Source of the DNA: Moorella sp. UBA4076
GTDB taxonomy: Bacteria; Bacillota; DSM-521; Neomoorellales; Neomoorellaceae
Direction: 5' to 3'
DNA: 16,191 bases
Assembly: GCA_002383405.1 (NCBI GenBank)
Contig: DFYS01000122.1
Coordinates: 10,336 to 26,526 of the forward strand
The translations under genes were made by a program, and so were the position numbers. Below the pieces are notes generated by a model. It ran no database searches, was not told the DNA's origin, and worked only from the letters and a program-made list of their open reading frames with translations. Positions within the stretch are counted from its first letter, which is position 1. Each line of letters opens with the position of its first letter. Below, piece after piece: positions 6,342 through 15,500 of this stretch.

Positions 6342-7091
6342 TTAAAAAAGCATGCCAGTCATACTGGAAGCCTTTTCCCGGATTTCTGCCGGCAGCAGGG
6401 TTACTGCCAGTTTGCGGCGATAACGTTGCAGTATCTTGACAAAGCTGGGGCCAAAGATGAGGTAAAAGGCGGCGTTGCTCAGGGCATGCAGGGTATCGAG
6501 CCCGAAGCTGGCGGCGTAAGTAGCCATAAATGACTGCCAGTTCAAGGGATAGATAAAACCCGTCCAGGTCCACAGGTTCATAATCCAGCCAAACAGATAG
6601 CCCCACAGGAAGCAAAATGCCGTCATTACTCGGGCACCTGTTCGGGGGAAGATAAACGGCATCATGCCTGCCGTAGTGCCGGCCAGCCCCCAGGCAAACA
6701 TCTGCCAGGGTGTCCACGGTCCCTGCCCCAGGAAAAAGTTCGACACCAGGGCCGCCGTAGAGCCGACCATAAATCCGGCCCGCGGCCCAAAAACAAAACC
6801 GGCAATAATCACCATAAAGGTGGCCGGCTGGATATTGGGCAACCCGGCAAAGGGCACACGGCTGACAGCGGCGATGGTGCCCAGCATGGCGATGACAGCC
6901 ACTTCCCGGGTAGAAACCCGGCCCTGTTCAAAGCCCCAATATAGGAGAGCCAGGGCGATAATAATTATCACCGAAGCCAGCAACCCCCACCCCTGACCCC
7001 AGAGCAAGGCATTGATCTTAATGCTGGCCAGCAGCAGGCCCAGGATCAGCATCAGGGCCAGCGGAAACAGGATCTTCCGGCAAGCGAGCAT
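6342..7091 (-). CDS. ECF transporter S component, probably cobalamin or cobalamin-precursor type
   Basis: A 249-residue membrane protein with about six or seven hydrophobic segments. It gives substrate specificity to an ECF (energy-coupling factor) importer. Landmarks are ISTREVAVIAMLGTIAA-like residues 60-75, LPNIQPATFMVIIAGFVFGP (84-103), the GFMVGSTAALVSNFF helix, and LGQGPWTPWQMFAWGLAG (121-138). This combination is what I associate with the S-component group predicted for cobalamin and its lower-ligand precursors (CbrT/CblT-like). The exact ligand is inference. GGAGG stands 9 bases before the ATG. It is encoded after EcfT and the fused ATPase, so the module is complete. A stretch of decayed coding sequence separates it from the ATPase gene. 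Confidence 0.82.
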   Translation of the reverse strand: MLACRKILFPLALMLILGLLLASIKINALLWGQGWGLLASVIIIIALALLYWGFEQGRVSTREVAVIAMLGTIAAVSRVPFAGLPNIQPATFMVIIAGFVFGPRAGFMVGSTAALVSNFFLGQGPWTPWQMFAWGLAGTTAGMMPFIFPRTGARVMTAFCFLWGYLFGWIMNLWTWTGFIYPLNWQSFMATYAASFGLDTLHALSNAAFYLIFGPSFVKILQRYRRKLAVTLLPAEIREKASSMTGMLF

Positions 7092-7118
7092 ATGCTTTAG
7101 CCTCCATTAATTGATCCG

Positions 7119-7342
7119 CTAAATAGTCTTCAGGCATTTTACTATCTGGTCCCGTGTCGCATCTTCTGCCCGGCGATCAAGCCGAGGTTTGGTTAGTGCC
7201 AGGGTGATATGCCCGGATAATTCCCCGCGCTTAAGCCCACCTGACTCGGAATAGCTGGAACATAAACCTACGGCGTTATTCCTTTTTCACCGGCGAAGAT
7301 GTTCGAAAATAAGGGCCTATTGAACGAATGGTTCCTGCCAGC
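7119..7342 (-). pseudogene. Frameshifted 3' remnant of an unidentified gene
   Basis: This fills the gap between the ECF ATPase and S component. Directly after the ATPase TAG one frame (7342-7268) encodes RNHSFNRPLFSNIFAGEKGI before a stop. The frame one base back (7286-7119) encodes AVGLCSSYSESGGLKRGEL, then SGHITLALTKPRLDRRAEDA, then TRDQIVKCLKTI and a TAG. The two join smoothly around the A5 run at 7283-7287, as a single-base indel would produce. Neither frame has a usable start codon. The protein looks real and soluble, with a charged C-terminus, but I do not recognise it. The most likely origin is a deleted and frameshifted gene of the same operon. Confidence 0.5.
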
Positions 7343-9064
7343 CTAAACCGATACCGCCTGCCTGGCCGGCTGTACGGGTGTTAGCCGGTCCAGGGCCTCC
7401 GGTAAGGTCAGGACGCCGTCGACATAGCCGCGGCACATTTTGCCAATCTGGGTGGCATAAAAAAGCGACTGGCCCAGGACCTGGTGTTTCGGGCCGTCGG
7501 CAACGACCCGGCCGGCGGCCAGGATCAGCACCCGGGTGGCGTAGGCGGCGGCAAACTCCACGTCGTGGGTGACCAGGAGCACGCCGGCTCCCCTTTGATT
7601 CTGGGCCGTTAAGATTGCGCCCAGTTCTTCCTTCAAACGATAATCCATGCCCCGGGTGGGTTCATCCAGCAGCAAGAGCCGGGGCCGGGTTACCAGGATA
7701 GAGGCCAGGGCCACCCGCTGGCGCTCGCCGCCGCTCAGGTCGCGGGGATTTACCCGGCGGCAGGATGCCAGGCCCAGCTGCGCCAAAAGTTCATCAACAA
7801 CGCCGTCATCGGCTAAGCCGAAATTATTCAGGGTAAACAGCAGTTCCTCCTCTACTGTATCCTGGAAAAGGTAATCGTTGGGATTCTGGGAAAGATAAGC
7901 AATCCCGCCGTCGCGCCCCTGGACCAGCACCCGGCCGCGTCCGGGTTTTAACAGGCCGGCCATGGTTTTTAATAAGGTTGATTTACCGGCACCGTTGGCC
8001 CCGAGGACTGCCACCCGCTCACCGGCAGCAACCTGCACACTTACATCCTGCAGGGCTTCCTTGCCGTCCGGATAGGCGAACCATACCTTGCTCAGGGATA
8101 AAACCGGCTCCCTGGTGCTGCCCTTTACTGCCCGCTGCTTCCCGGACGCCGCCCTGCTGCTTGACAGCAAAACCGGCACGCCCGGGTTGTCATGCCGTAT
8201 TGGCGTGGGATCAGGAAGCTCCCGGCAATTAAAATTAGACCGCAGCAACCGGCGCCCTTCCTTGACAGTAACAGGAATGGCGGAAAAGCCGTTGCCGCTG
8301 CTGGCAAAAAGGCGGGTCACGGGGGGGATAAAGGGAATCTCCCGGGGGGCCGCCCAGCGGGCGAACTGCGCCGGCGTTCCCTCATATATGATCTGGCCGC
8401 CATCCATGTACACTACCCGGTCGGCCAGGTGAAAACACCTTTCCAGCCGCTGCTCGATGAGAATTATCGTCAGGCCCAATTCCTCGTTTAACCGTTTGAC
8501 CAGGTTGAGAAATTCCTCGGCTGCCACCGGGTCTAACTGGGAGGTGGGCTCGTCGCAGACCAGCACCCGCGGCTGCATGGCCAGGACAGCGGCCAGAGCG
8601 AGTTTTTGCTTTTGCCCGCCGGAGAGATGGGCGGTAAATTTCTGCTTCACCTCCGTCAGGTCCAGGAAATTCAAGACCTCGGCTACCCGTCTGGACATCT
8701 CTGCCGGGGGCAGGCCTAGATTCTCCAGGCCGAAGGCGATCTCGGCCTCGGCGCTGGTCATCACCAGCTGCTTTTCCGGGTCCTGGAAGACGATCCCCAC
8801 TTCCCGGGCGAGTTGCCGCCGGTCCATCTCCCTGATATCCTGTCCAGCATAATAAACCCGGCCGCCAAAACGGCCGCCGTAAAAGTCCGGTACCAGGCCG
8901 GCCAGCACCCGCGCCAGGGTGGACTTGCCCGAGCCCGACCCGCCGATGACCAGCAGGAACTCCCCTTCTGCAATGCACAAATTAATATCCTTTAAGGCCG
9001 GACTTTCCCTCTCCGGGTAGTAGTAAATCAGATTCTCGCTTTGAAATAAGGCCAATGCTGCCAC
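7343..9064 (-). CDS. Fused double ECF transporter ATPase (EcfA1-A2)
   Basis: A 573-residue protein with two ATPase halves joined by a variable linker (about 245-320). Half one: Walker A GGSGSGKST (41-49), Gln94 in VFQDPEKQ, LSGGQ (147-151), Walker B VLVCDEPTSQLD (Asp171/Glu172). Half two: GANGAGKST (355-363), LSQNP, LSGGE (443-447), LLLLDEPTRGMD (Asp467/Glu468), His500 in LLVTHDVEF. In half one the switch histidine is replaced by Gln205 (LIEQRLE; codon CAG), so that site may be impaired. It powers the ECF module with EcfT and the S component. The GTG at 9064 overlaps the ecfT stop by 37 bases; TTG 9055, behind GGGGGTGG, is an alternative start. Fused ATPases of this layout are common in clostridial ECF vitamin transporters. 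Confidence 0.92.
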   Translation of the reverse strand: MAALALFQSENLIYYYPERESPALKDINLCIAEGEFLLVIGGSGSGKSTLARVLAGLVPDFYGGRFGGRVYYAGQDIREMDRRQLAREVGIVFQDPEKQLVMTSAEAEIAFGLENLGLPPAEMSRRVAEVLNFLDLTEVKQKFTAHLSGGQKQKLALAAVLAMQPRVLVCDEPTSQLDPVAAEEFLNLVKRLNEELGLTIILIEQRLERCFHLADRVVYMDGGQIIYEGTPAQFARWAAPREIPFIPPVTRLFASSGNGFSAIPVTVKEGRRLLRSNFNCRELPDPTPIRHDNPGVPVLLSSSRAASGKQRAVKGSTREPVLSLSKVWFAYPDGKEALQDVSVQVAAGERVAVLGANGAGKSTLLKTMAGLLKPGRGRVLVQGRDGGIAYLSQNPNDYLFQDTVEEELLFTLNNFGLADDGVVDELLAQLGLASCRRVNPRDLSGGERQRVALASILVTRPRLLLLDEPTRGMDYRLKEELGAILTAQNQRGAGVLLVTHDVEFAAAYATRVLILAAGRVVADGPKHQVLGQSLFYATQIGKMCRGYVDGVLTLPEALDRLTPVQPARQAVSV

Positions 9065-9957
9065 CCCCAGCTTAAAACTACCGGTATTGATAAAGCAAGC
9101 AGGGTAATGATCAAGATGATGATCGTCCCGGGGCTGTTAATTAAATAGCCTAGCTGCGGGTAAAAGGCAAAGGTGCTGAAACCTTTAACCTGACCATAAA
9201 CCGCTAGTGCCAGGGCCAGGAGGCTCCCCCCCAGGCAGAGGCTGTCCCGTGGCCGCCAGGCATCGCGCTGGTAACAGGTGCGCCGGCCGCTGCCAAAGGC
9301 CCGCGCCTGCATGGCTTCAGCTATTTCCAGGGAGTCTTCCAGGGAAGACAGCAGGAGGATGTTAATCAGGCCGGCATATTTGGGCAGCCTTTCTTTTAAG
9401 CTCCCGGCGTTGAAATTGACGCCCCTCATCACCTGAACTTCCCGGATATTTTCCAGTTGCCGCATCATGGCCGGAAACATTCTGGTCGCCAGAGAAAGCA
9501 CCAATGCCGACCGGGAAGCCAACCGCGCCAGCAGGCTTAAGACCTTATCCGGGTGGACGATGAGATTATAGAGGCAAAAAACGCTGATGATGGTTAACAG
9601 CCGCACGCTCATGGCGGCGCCGTAAGCGATGGCCTCCAGGGAAACAGTCAAGGGGCCGAAAACCGGCAGGCGCGGCCCCCGCCAGATAATGGTCTCCCCG
9701 GCGTGGACTACCAGCGGGTTAATGAGGATCACCAGCAGCATCATCCCTAAGCTCAATCGGAAGTAAGTCTCCCACGTCGCCAGGCCCCGGGCGGCGCTGA
9801 TGGTCAGGACCACGACCAGCAATAACCCCAGTAAGTACAGGGGGTTGGTAAAGATGAGGGCCAGCACCAGGAGAACGCCCAGGTAGGTTAGGACTGCCGC
9901 CGGGTGCAGGCTCTGCAAAAAGAGGCCTTTCTCCTGATAGAAGAATTGCTCGAACAT
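9028..9957 (-). CDS. ECF transporter transmembrane coupling subunit EcfT
   Basis: A 309-residue membrane protein (CbiQ/EcfT family). It has four to five N-terminal hydrophobic segments, then a cytoplasmic coupling region with the two Xaa-Arg-Xaa signatures that dock on the ATPases: Met-Arg-Gly 177-179 in VQVMRGVNF and Ala-Arg-Ala 218-220 in EAMQARAFG. RMFPAMMRQLENIREVQ precedes the first signature, as in the family. The last 70 residues hold two further membrane segments. Its role is to pass the ATPase motion to the S component. Its stop overlaps the ATPase start, showing translational coupling. The ATG at 9957 has GGAGG unusually far away (12 bases), so expression may be modest. The 130-base gap upstream holds a small perfect hairpin at 9995-10011. 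Confidence 0.9.
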   Translation of the reverse strand: MFEQFFYQEKGLFLQSLHPAAVLTYLGVLLVLALIFTNPLYLLGLLLVVVLTISAARGLATWETYFRLSLGMMLLVILINPLVVHAGETIIWRGPRLPVFGPLTVSLEAIAYGAAMSVRLLTIISVFCLYNLIVHPDKVLSLLARLASRSALVLSLATRMFPAMMRQLENIREVQVMRGVNFNAGSLKERLPKYAGLINILLLSSLEDSLEIAEAMQARAFGSGRRTCYQRDAWRPRDSLCLGGSLLALALAVYGQVKGFSTFAFYPQLGYLINSPGTIIILIITLLALSIPVVLSWGWQHWPYFKARI

Positions 9958-9994
9958 GGGCAGTGCAGTCCTCCATTTTCATGCTTGCGCTGGT

Positions 9995-10011
9995 GGCGGT
10001 ATTAAACCGCC
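9995..10011 (-). repeat. Small perfect hairpin upstream of ecfT
   Basis: GGCGGT (9995-10000) and ACCGCC (10006-10011) form a six-pair stem with a five-base loop, in the gap between the secreted toroid gene and ecfT. No T-run follows. It could mark an mRNA processing point between the exported-protein genes and the transporter genes. No gene is visible in 9958-10088. Confidence 0.3.
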
Positions 10012-10088
10012 TGACTTGATTGGTGCCCGGGTCATGTCGTTCGGGCGAGGGTTGTTTCGCCACTTAAAATTACTACAGGCTAAAGAGC

Positions 10089-11480
10089 TTAATTTTTAAG
10101 GCTGACCGTCTGGGAGGTTTCCTCCCAGTTAACTTGATAACCAAAGGCTTCTGCCACAAACCGGGCTGGCAGATAGGTGCGGCCATTCCGCAGCAGGGGA
10201 GCTGCCCCTATCGACGTGATCCGGCTGTTGATATAACCGTTGGTATCCCCGATAATCAGGGTTACCGTGACGTCACCCATGGTTAATTTAACCGTCGCTG
10301 TTTTTTCGTCCCAGCTAATGTCCTTATCGGTCACACCCAGGGCATAGGCCAGGTAACGCACGGGCACATAGGTGCGGTCATTTTCGATAAAGGGGGCCGC
10401 GTCCATCTCTTTTACCTGCTGCTGGTCACCACTCACAACGGTATACCGCCTATTGCCGACCAGGAAATGGGCTCCTCTGGGGGCCACGTCCGGTTGGGGA
10501 GGATTCAGGAGGGTTTTGCCTTTTTCCTTCAACCGTTCAAAAAAAGTCTGGTTATTTAAGATAGTCGTTAAAGCCATCAGGGACTGGTAAGTGGCCATTT
10601 CATTGCTGCCCGTGCCGGCAAGATGGGCGAAGGAACCGTCAGGCAACTGAAAGCGGAGCAGGGCGGTTAAAATATCGCCGCCTGCTTTGTTAAAACTCTC
10701 CTGCAGGGGGTCAAGGCCAACTGCAGTTAGACCTTCAATAACCATATAGCAGCTTTCCGGGTTTTCCGCCCCCCAGGAGGCAAAGCCGCCATTTTCTTGC
10801 TGGGCCTTGGCCAGGTACACCACTGCCTTCTGCACAACCGGGCTGTCATGCGGCACACCTGAAGCGCCCAGGGCCATCAAGGCCATACCGGTAGAATCCA
10901 CATCGGACGTGTCTTTATTGGTAGCGTCCCAGTAAAAGGAGCCGTCGGCGTGCTGCCGGGCTATAAGCCAATCTAACGCCCTGCTTTTATCGGGAATGTC
11001 AGCGCCAGCGGCATATAAGGCCAGGATGGCCCAGAGGTGGGCATTAAGTAAATCTTCACCACCCTGCAGGATATTATCAGCAAACTTGCCGCTGGTGAGC
11101 TGCGCCCCCTGGATCTTTTTTATAAGGTCCTGACCCTGAAAATCATAGGGGTTTCCCCCGGCAGCCAGAACAGTCAGGACCAGGGTGGCATAATCATTCA
11201 TTTCCCCGGACTGGGTAGCTGCCGCCAGCATTTTCGTACAAACCTGGTTGACCTGCGTGCTTTTTAAATCCCTGCCGGCTACTGCCAGGGCTATATAGCT
11301 CCAGGGGGACAAAACGCCGGCGGTTTTCTCCCTGTGTAACAAATAACCGGCAGCGTTGTTTAATGGTTGCTTCGCTCTGTCCCTGGTAGTTAGCGCCCAA
11401 GCGGGTATGGCGGCGCTGGCGCTAAATAAAAATAAGAGACAAAGCAGTAATAACAAACTGGAAATCCGGTGCTTTAACAT
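10089..11480 (-). CDS. Secreted alpha/alpha-toroid (prenyltransferase-like repeat) protein with copper-amine-oxidase-N-like module
   Basis: 463 residues. A signal peptide (MLKHRISS, a long Leu-rich core, cleavage near AWA at 26-29) sends it outside. Residues about 35-330 are helical repeats of the terpenoid-cyclase/prenyltransferase-like toroid, with recurring LIARQHADGSFYWD, KAQQENGGFASWG and FQLPDGSFAHL stretches and DVDSTGMALMAL-type helices. No catalytic DxDD or zinc-ligand set is apparent, so it is probably a binding toroid. Residues about 336-463 form a copper-amine-oxidase N-terminal-like module (FIENDRTYVPVRYLAYALG and LLRNGRTYLPARFVAEAFG, each followed by a WDEKTATVKL or WEETSQTVSL strand). 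That module is common on extracytoplasmic proteins of clostridia. Animal intrinsic factor pairs the same toroid with a DUF4430-like domain; here the DUF4430 protein is the upstream neighbour. GGGAAGG precedes the ATG. Confidence 0.8.
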   Translation of the reverse strand: MLKHRISSLLLLLCLLFLFSASAAIPAWALTTRDRAKQPLNNAAGYLLHREKTAGVLSPWSYIALAVAGRDLKSTQVNQVCTKMLAAATQSGEMNDYATLVLTVLAAGGNPYDFQGQDLIKKIQGAQLTSGKFADNILQGGEDLLNAHLWAILALYAAGADIPDKSRALDWLIARQHADGSFYWDATNKDTSDVDSTGMALMALGASGVPHDSPVVQKAVVYLAKAQQENGGFASWGAENPESCYMVIEGLTAVGLDPLQESFNKAGGDILTALLRFQLPDGSFAHLAGTGSNEMATYQSLMALTTILNNQTFFERLKEKGKTLLNPPQPDVAPRGAHFLVGNRRYTVVSGDQQQVKEMDAAPFIENDRTYVPVRYLAYALGVTDKDISWDEKTATVKLTMGDVTVTLIIGDTNGYINSRITSIGAAPLLRNGRTYLPARFVAEAFGYQVNWEETSQTVSLKN

Positions 11481-11542
11481 ATCTTCGCCTTCCCTATTGC
11501 AAAAATAGCCCTATTTCCATTTTGTTTCTCTGTATGGTTATG

Positions 11543-11564
11543 CTTGCCGGGCATGACCGGCAAG
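11543..11564. repeat. Perfect hairpin between DUF4430 gene and toroid gene
   Basis: CTTGCCGG (11543-11550) and CCGGCAAG (11557-11564) pair perfectly around a six-base loop, just past the DUF4430 stop. On the minus strand it is followed by CATAACC, not a U-run. It is therefore probably an mRNA stability or partial termination element inside the operon. Confidence 0.45.
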
Positions 11565-11570
11565 TTAAAA

Positions 11571-12347
11571 TTAAGGTGCAGCTGCTTGTAAGCCCTCCCA
11601 GGCAGGACTGGAATTATTTATGTTTTCGCTATACCACCAGATAATATTATCGCCGGGGCTAATCTTTTTGTCGCTGGCTGCCACCAACGGGGTCTCGTTG
11701 TTAACCTTATACATCCAGCCGCCCATGCCCTTATTGGCCTGGCTGGCGACGCTCTGGACAAAATTACCGTAAACCGGGTTCATACTGTATTTCAGGCCGG
11801 TGGCGTCCAGGGCGCCCAGGGCGGTCAGGCCCCATTTATTATTTTTCTTAACGGTTACCACGGCAGGGCCGAAAAGGATCTGCCCCTTCAGGCCAATGAC
11901 AGCAATCCCCACCTGGCAGCCTTCAGGGGCAGGGGGCGCGGGGGGAGCCGGGGCGTTGTTTTCGTTTCCGGCCGGGGCACTATTGCTGCCGGACCCGTCC
12001 GGTTTTGCAGCACCGGCAGCAGTCTGGCCGCCGGCCTGGGATGGCGTAGTGGTACCCCCCGGGGAATCAGCCGCAGTAGCTCCTTTTCCCCCGGCAGTTA
12101 CACCGTTATCTCCCGTGTTCTTCCCTACGGCCGCCGGCGTTGGGGTTGCCGGGGCTTGACCGCCGGTATTCTCTGGAGTAGAGCTGGCCGCGGGATTCTC
12201 CGTCGATGGGGCAACCTGTCCCTGGGTGAGAGCCGGAGCCGGATTGCCAGGCCCGGTGCCGGCAGTTTGCTGCCGCCATACCGCCGGGCCGATTAAAGCT
12301 GCCATGATTACCAGGGCCGCCACCAGGTAGAATATTTTTTTCGGCAT
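11571..12347 (-). CDS. Membrane-tethered DUF4430 (transcobalamin-like beta domain) protein
   Basis: 258 residues in three parts. Residues 1-26 are an N-terminal membrane anchor or uncleaved signal (MPKKIFYLVAALVIMAALIG) without a lipobox. Residues about 27-140 are a low-complexity Pro/Ala/Gly/Thr linker long enough to span much of the cell wall. Residues 141-258 are a DUF4430 domain: CQVGIAVIGLKGQILFGPA, KWGLTALGALDATGLKY, GGWMYKVNNETPLVAA and NIIWWYSENIN. DUF4430 resembles the C-terminal beta domain of transcobalamin and intrinsic factor, which closes over cobalamin. The domain is a clear paralogue of the one in the upstream SLH protein. GAGGGATG precedes the ATG. It lies in an operon with an ECF importer, so a ligand-capture role close to the membrane is the likely job; the ligand itself is inferred. 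Confidence 0.8.
   Translation of the reverse strand: MPKKIFYLVAALVIMAALIGPAVWRQQTAGTGPGNPAPALTQGQVAPSTENPAASSTPENTGGQAPATPTPAAVGKNTGDNGVTAGGKGATAADSPGGTTTPSQAGGQTAAGAAKPDGSGSNSAPAGNENNAPAPPAPPAPEGCQVGIAVIGLKGQILFGPAVVTVKKNNKWGLTALGALDATGLKYSMNPVYGNFVQSVASQANKGMGGWMYKVNNETPLVAASDKKISPGDNIIWWYSENINNSSPAWEGLQAAAP
11794..11837. repeat. Duplicated DUF4430 core, copy 1 (copy 2 at 13969-14012)
   Basis: The DNA encoding the KWGLTALGALxATGL core is about 90 percent identical over some 45 bases between 11794-11837 and 13969-14012, in the same orientation. The surrounding domains (about 11577-11930 and 13766-14115) are related along their length. This points to an in-operon domain duplication, or gene conversion between the two. 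Confidence 0.6.
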
Positions 12348-12471
12348 TTAACATCCCTCGCCATGCCTATAAGGCCGGGTTTTTAAAACATAGAGCTTTC
12401 GCTGCAAACGCCGCGGAATTTTTAAAACACCGGGTCCTGCTTCTTGGTGCCTGCCAGAGAACTAAAGCACT

Positions 12472-12508
12472 GGTGAGGAGCACCCGGGTCACGCCGGTGC
12501 TCCCCACC
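12472..12508 (-). terminator. Terminator-like hairpin after the SLH protein gene
   Basis: GGTGAGGAGCACC (12472-12484) pairs with GGTGCTCCCCACC (12496-12508), 13 pairs with one G-U, around an 11-base loop. On the minus strand it stands 22 bases after the SLH gene stop and is followed by only a weak U-rich stretch. Partial termination would make the abundant S-layer protein exceed the downstream transporter proteins. The remaining 12348-12471 shows no gene. Confidence 0.55.
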
Positions 12509-12530
12509 GTTTTAATCATTCCTCTAACAT

Positions 12531-15500
12531 CTATTCAGCTACTAACATCCTGTAGACCATCACCGCGCATTCGGCCCGGCTGGCGGCAGCCCCCGGCCGG
12601 AAGCTGCCGTCGGTGAAGCCTTTAACCAACCCGTTAGCGGCAGCCACGGCCACGCTGTTCCTGGCCCAGGCGGAAACACTGTCGCTATCCTTAAAGGTCA
12701 GTTTCTCCTCTGTTGCCGGCGGGTTCATGGCCCGCACCAGCATCGCCGCCACTTCCTCGCGGGTAATGGTCTTCTCCGGGCGGAAGCTGCCGTCCTCATA
12801 CCCTTTGACCAGGCCCTTGGCGGCGGCGGTAGTAACCGCCTCAGCGTACCAGGCGCCATCTTTTACGTCCTTAAAGGGGCTTTTAGCTCCCTGCTTCGCC
12901 TCCATGCCCAGGGCCTTGACCAGCAGGCTGGCAAACTCCGCCCTGGTCGCCGCCCGGCCCGGCTCGAAGTGGCTGCCGTCCACCCCGGCCACGATGCCGG
13001 CCCCGGCCAGTTCTTCAATCGCAGCCTGGGCCCAGCCGCAGGAAGCTGGTGTTACGTCTACGAAGGACTTCCTGGCCTCCCGGACAAACACGGCGTAGTC
13101 GGAGAAGTGGTTGACCCGGGCCAGGATTAAGCCTTTCGCCACGTCGAACACGGCCGGGATGGCCACCCAATCACCCTTTGCCTGATCATACCAGGCCAGG
13201 GCCAGGTTCTCTGGTTGGGCCAGGGGCGGCAGGGCGACCTTCAGGGTTATAGTTACCGGGACAGCAAAGGTGGTGCCGTCGGGGCCAAAGTGGTACGCTG
13301 CCGAAACAGGCCGGTAACCTGCCGGCGGCGCGGCCGGGGCCTTATTTCCACCGCCATTGCCGGGACTCCCTGTAAAGTCATTCTTCTTAATGGTTATCTC
13401 TACGTCCTGCGTCAAAGCCCCGCCCGGGATGGCCAGGGCGACTTCTTCTTTGTTATCAGTTATAGTTGCACCCGCTGCGGCCGCAACCTTCTGGGCCAGG
13501 TCGATTTTATTCTGGGCGAGATCCTTTTTCAGGGTCGCCAATACTTCCCGGCTCAGGGGCTGGTCGCTGCCGGCAACGGCTACCGCCTTTTTAACTTCGT
13601 TTAAAGGCCCGACTTCGTCTGTATTCTCTTTCAGGCCCAGCAACTGGGCGATTTTGGTCAGGGTATCCAGGGCGGCGTCGGAGACCTGCAGGCTGGCGGG
13701 GAGTTTCTTGTTCTGCTCCTTCAGGTCGGCCGGCGTGGTAGTTGCCGGCGGCACGGGCGCATTGCCTTTCTGCAGGCTTTCCCAGGTCGGTCCAGGAGAG
13801 TTGATGTCCGTGCTGTACCACCAGATAACCGTGTTGCCGTCCTGAACTTCCTGCTGGGCAGCTCCTACCATAGGTGCCCTGTCGTTGACATTATACATCC
13901 AGCCGTTCATGCCGCTGTTTTCCAGGCCGTCGATACTTTTGACAAAGCCGTTTTCTTCAACGTAATCAAGGCCGGTGGCGTGCAGAGCCCCCAGGGCCGT
14001 CAGGCCCCATTTGCCGTCTTTGCTCACGGTGACTGAACCGTCGGGGGGGCCGCCGTAGAGCACTTCGTCATTCATGCCCACCACGGCAATACGGACGGTG
14101 CAGGTATTATATTCTTGCCCTGGTGACGTTGCCGGCGCCGTCACGGTGAGACTGGCCGTCGCCGTCAGCCCGGCGTAAGTGGCTGTAACCACCGTCTGTC
14201 CGGCCTTCAGGGCGGTGACCAGGACATCATAGACGCTGTCAGAAACAGAAACGCTGGCAATGCCGGTATCACCCACGGACCAGGCGGCTTTGTTAGTAAC
14301 GTTGATACTGTTGCCGTCAAAATAGTTTATTGCGGCCTGAAACTTCTGTTGGCCGCTGACATTTACAGTGGCTGTTGCCGGGTTGATAGTCAGACCCAGG
14401 GATGTGGTGGGGTTAACCGCACCTTGCAAAAGAAGATAAGTATACAGGGCCTCACTGGCGTCCAAAACATTTTTCGAGGCACCGAAACTGCTGCCGTCTT
14501 CGTTCAGGGCCTTGAGCATCATATAGGATACAGGAGATAGCCCCTGGTTGCTTTTCCAGCCGAGGGGATCCTGATCTAATTTTTTCAGGGTGATAATCGT
14601 TTCAGCTGTATCCACTACGGGATCGTCGGGATAAGGCTCGGTGGTGTAAACACTGCCGTCATCCTGCTGCCATTGCTGCAAATAAGCAAGGCCTTTATTA
14701 ATAGCCTGGATCTGCGGGTCATTTTCTTGATACCCTGGCAGATAAGTCAAGGCCCGGATCGCCTGGGCGGTAGACATAAAGTCAGGGTAAAAAGTGCCAC
14801 CCCACATTTCTCCCCAGGCGCCATAAGTGGCTTCGGCCACGCTTTGCTTGCTCAGGATGTAATTGCGGGCATCATCATTGATTACGCTTATCTTCCCGGC
14901 CTCACCCAGGGCAATATAGCCCCACATGTCGCTGTACACGCTGTTATCGAAACCATTACTTGAATGCCGGTCCTTTAAAAGATTTACCAGCTTATTTACT
15001 CGGGTTGTATCACTCCATCTATTTAAGGCCAGAAGGCACTGGGCTATCGTTTTCGTCCGGGAGCTTTTCGCCCAGCTGCCGCCGGCATAGTCGTCATATG
15101 TTTTACCTAAAGATTTCAGGGCAATCAGGGTTTCGGCCGTGGAAAAAGTACTGTCCCACTGGGCCGGGATAGCCCCAGTGTCAACGTCCTGGATATCATT
15201 AAGGTAAGCCAGACCGTCCTGGATGGCTTTATATACATCGCTGTTTGGGTCGCCTGCTCCGTTGAAGTAGCTGAGGGCCGTAAGCACCTGGGCCGTTAAA
15301 TCCGGCTCCTCCGGGTAATAACCACCCCAGGCCGCCCCGGCGACATACCCCCACCCGTCTTTATGTTCATGCTTAAAACTATTAAGGTAGTTCAGGGCAT
15401 AGACCTGGTTAATATCACTGAGCTTACCCGCTTTGCCCAGGGCGGTTAAAACTGTGACATCGTCATAGATGCTGTTGCCAAAATAGACTGTGGCGCTGTC

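Noticed and set aside
7092..7342. Possible cobalamin riboswitch in the 250-base gap before the S-component gene (a stretch reading GAGTCAGGTGGGC recalls the B12 box)
   Set aside because: The rest of the conserved B12 core is absent, and the bases are better explained as the coding remnant (SESGGLKRG).
7335..7342. Second SigH promoter starting at GGCAGGAACC on the minus strand behind the ECF ATPase gene
   Set aside because: The -35 W positions fail and no GAAT box follows at 11-12 bases.
9995..10063. Tiny 18-codon frame (MTRAPIKSGGLIPPPAQA) upstream of ecfT
   Set aside because: It has no ribosome site and overlaps a hairpin; too short to support.
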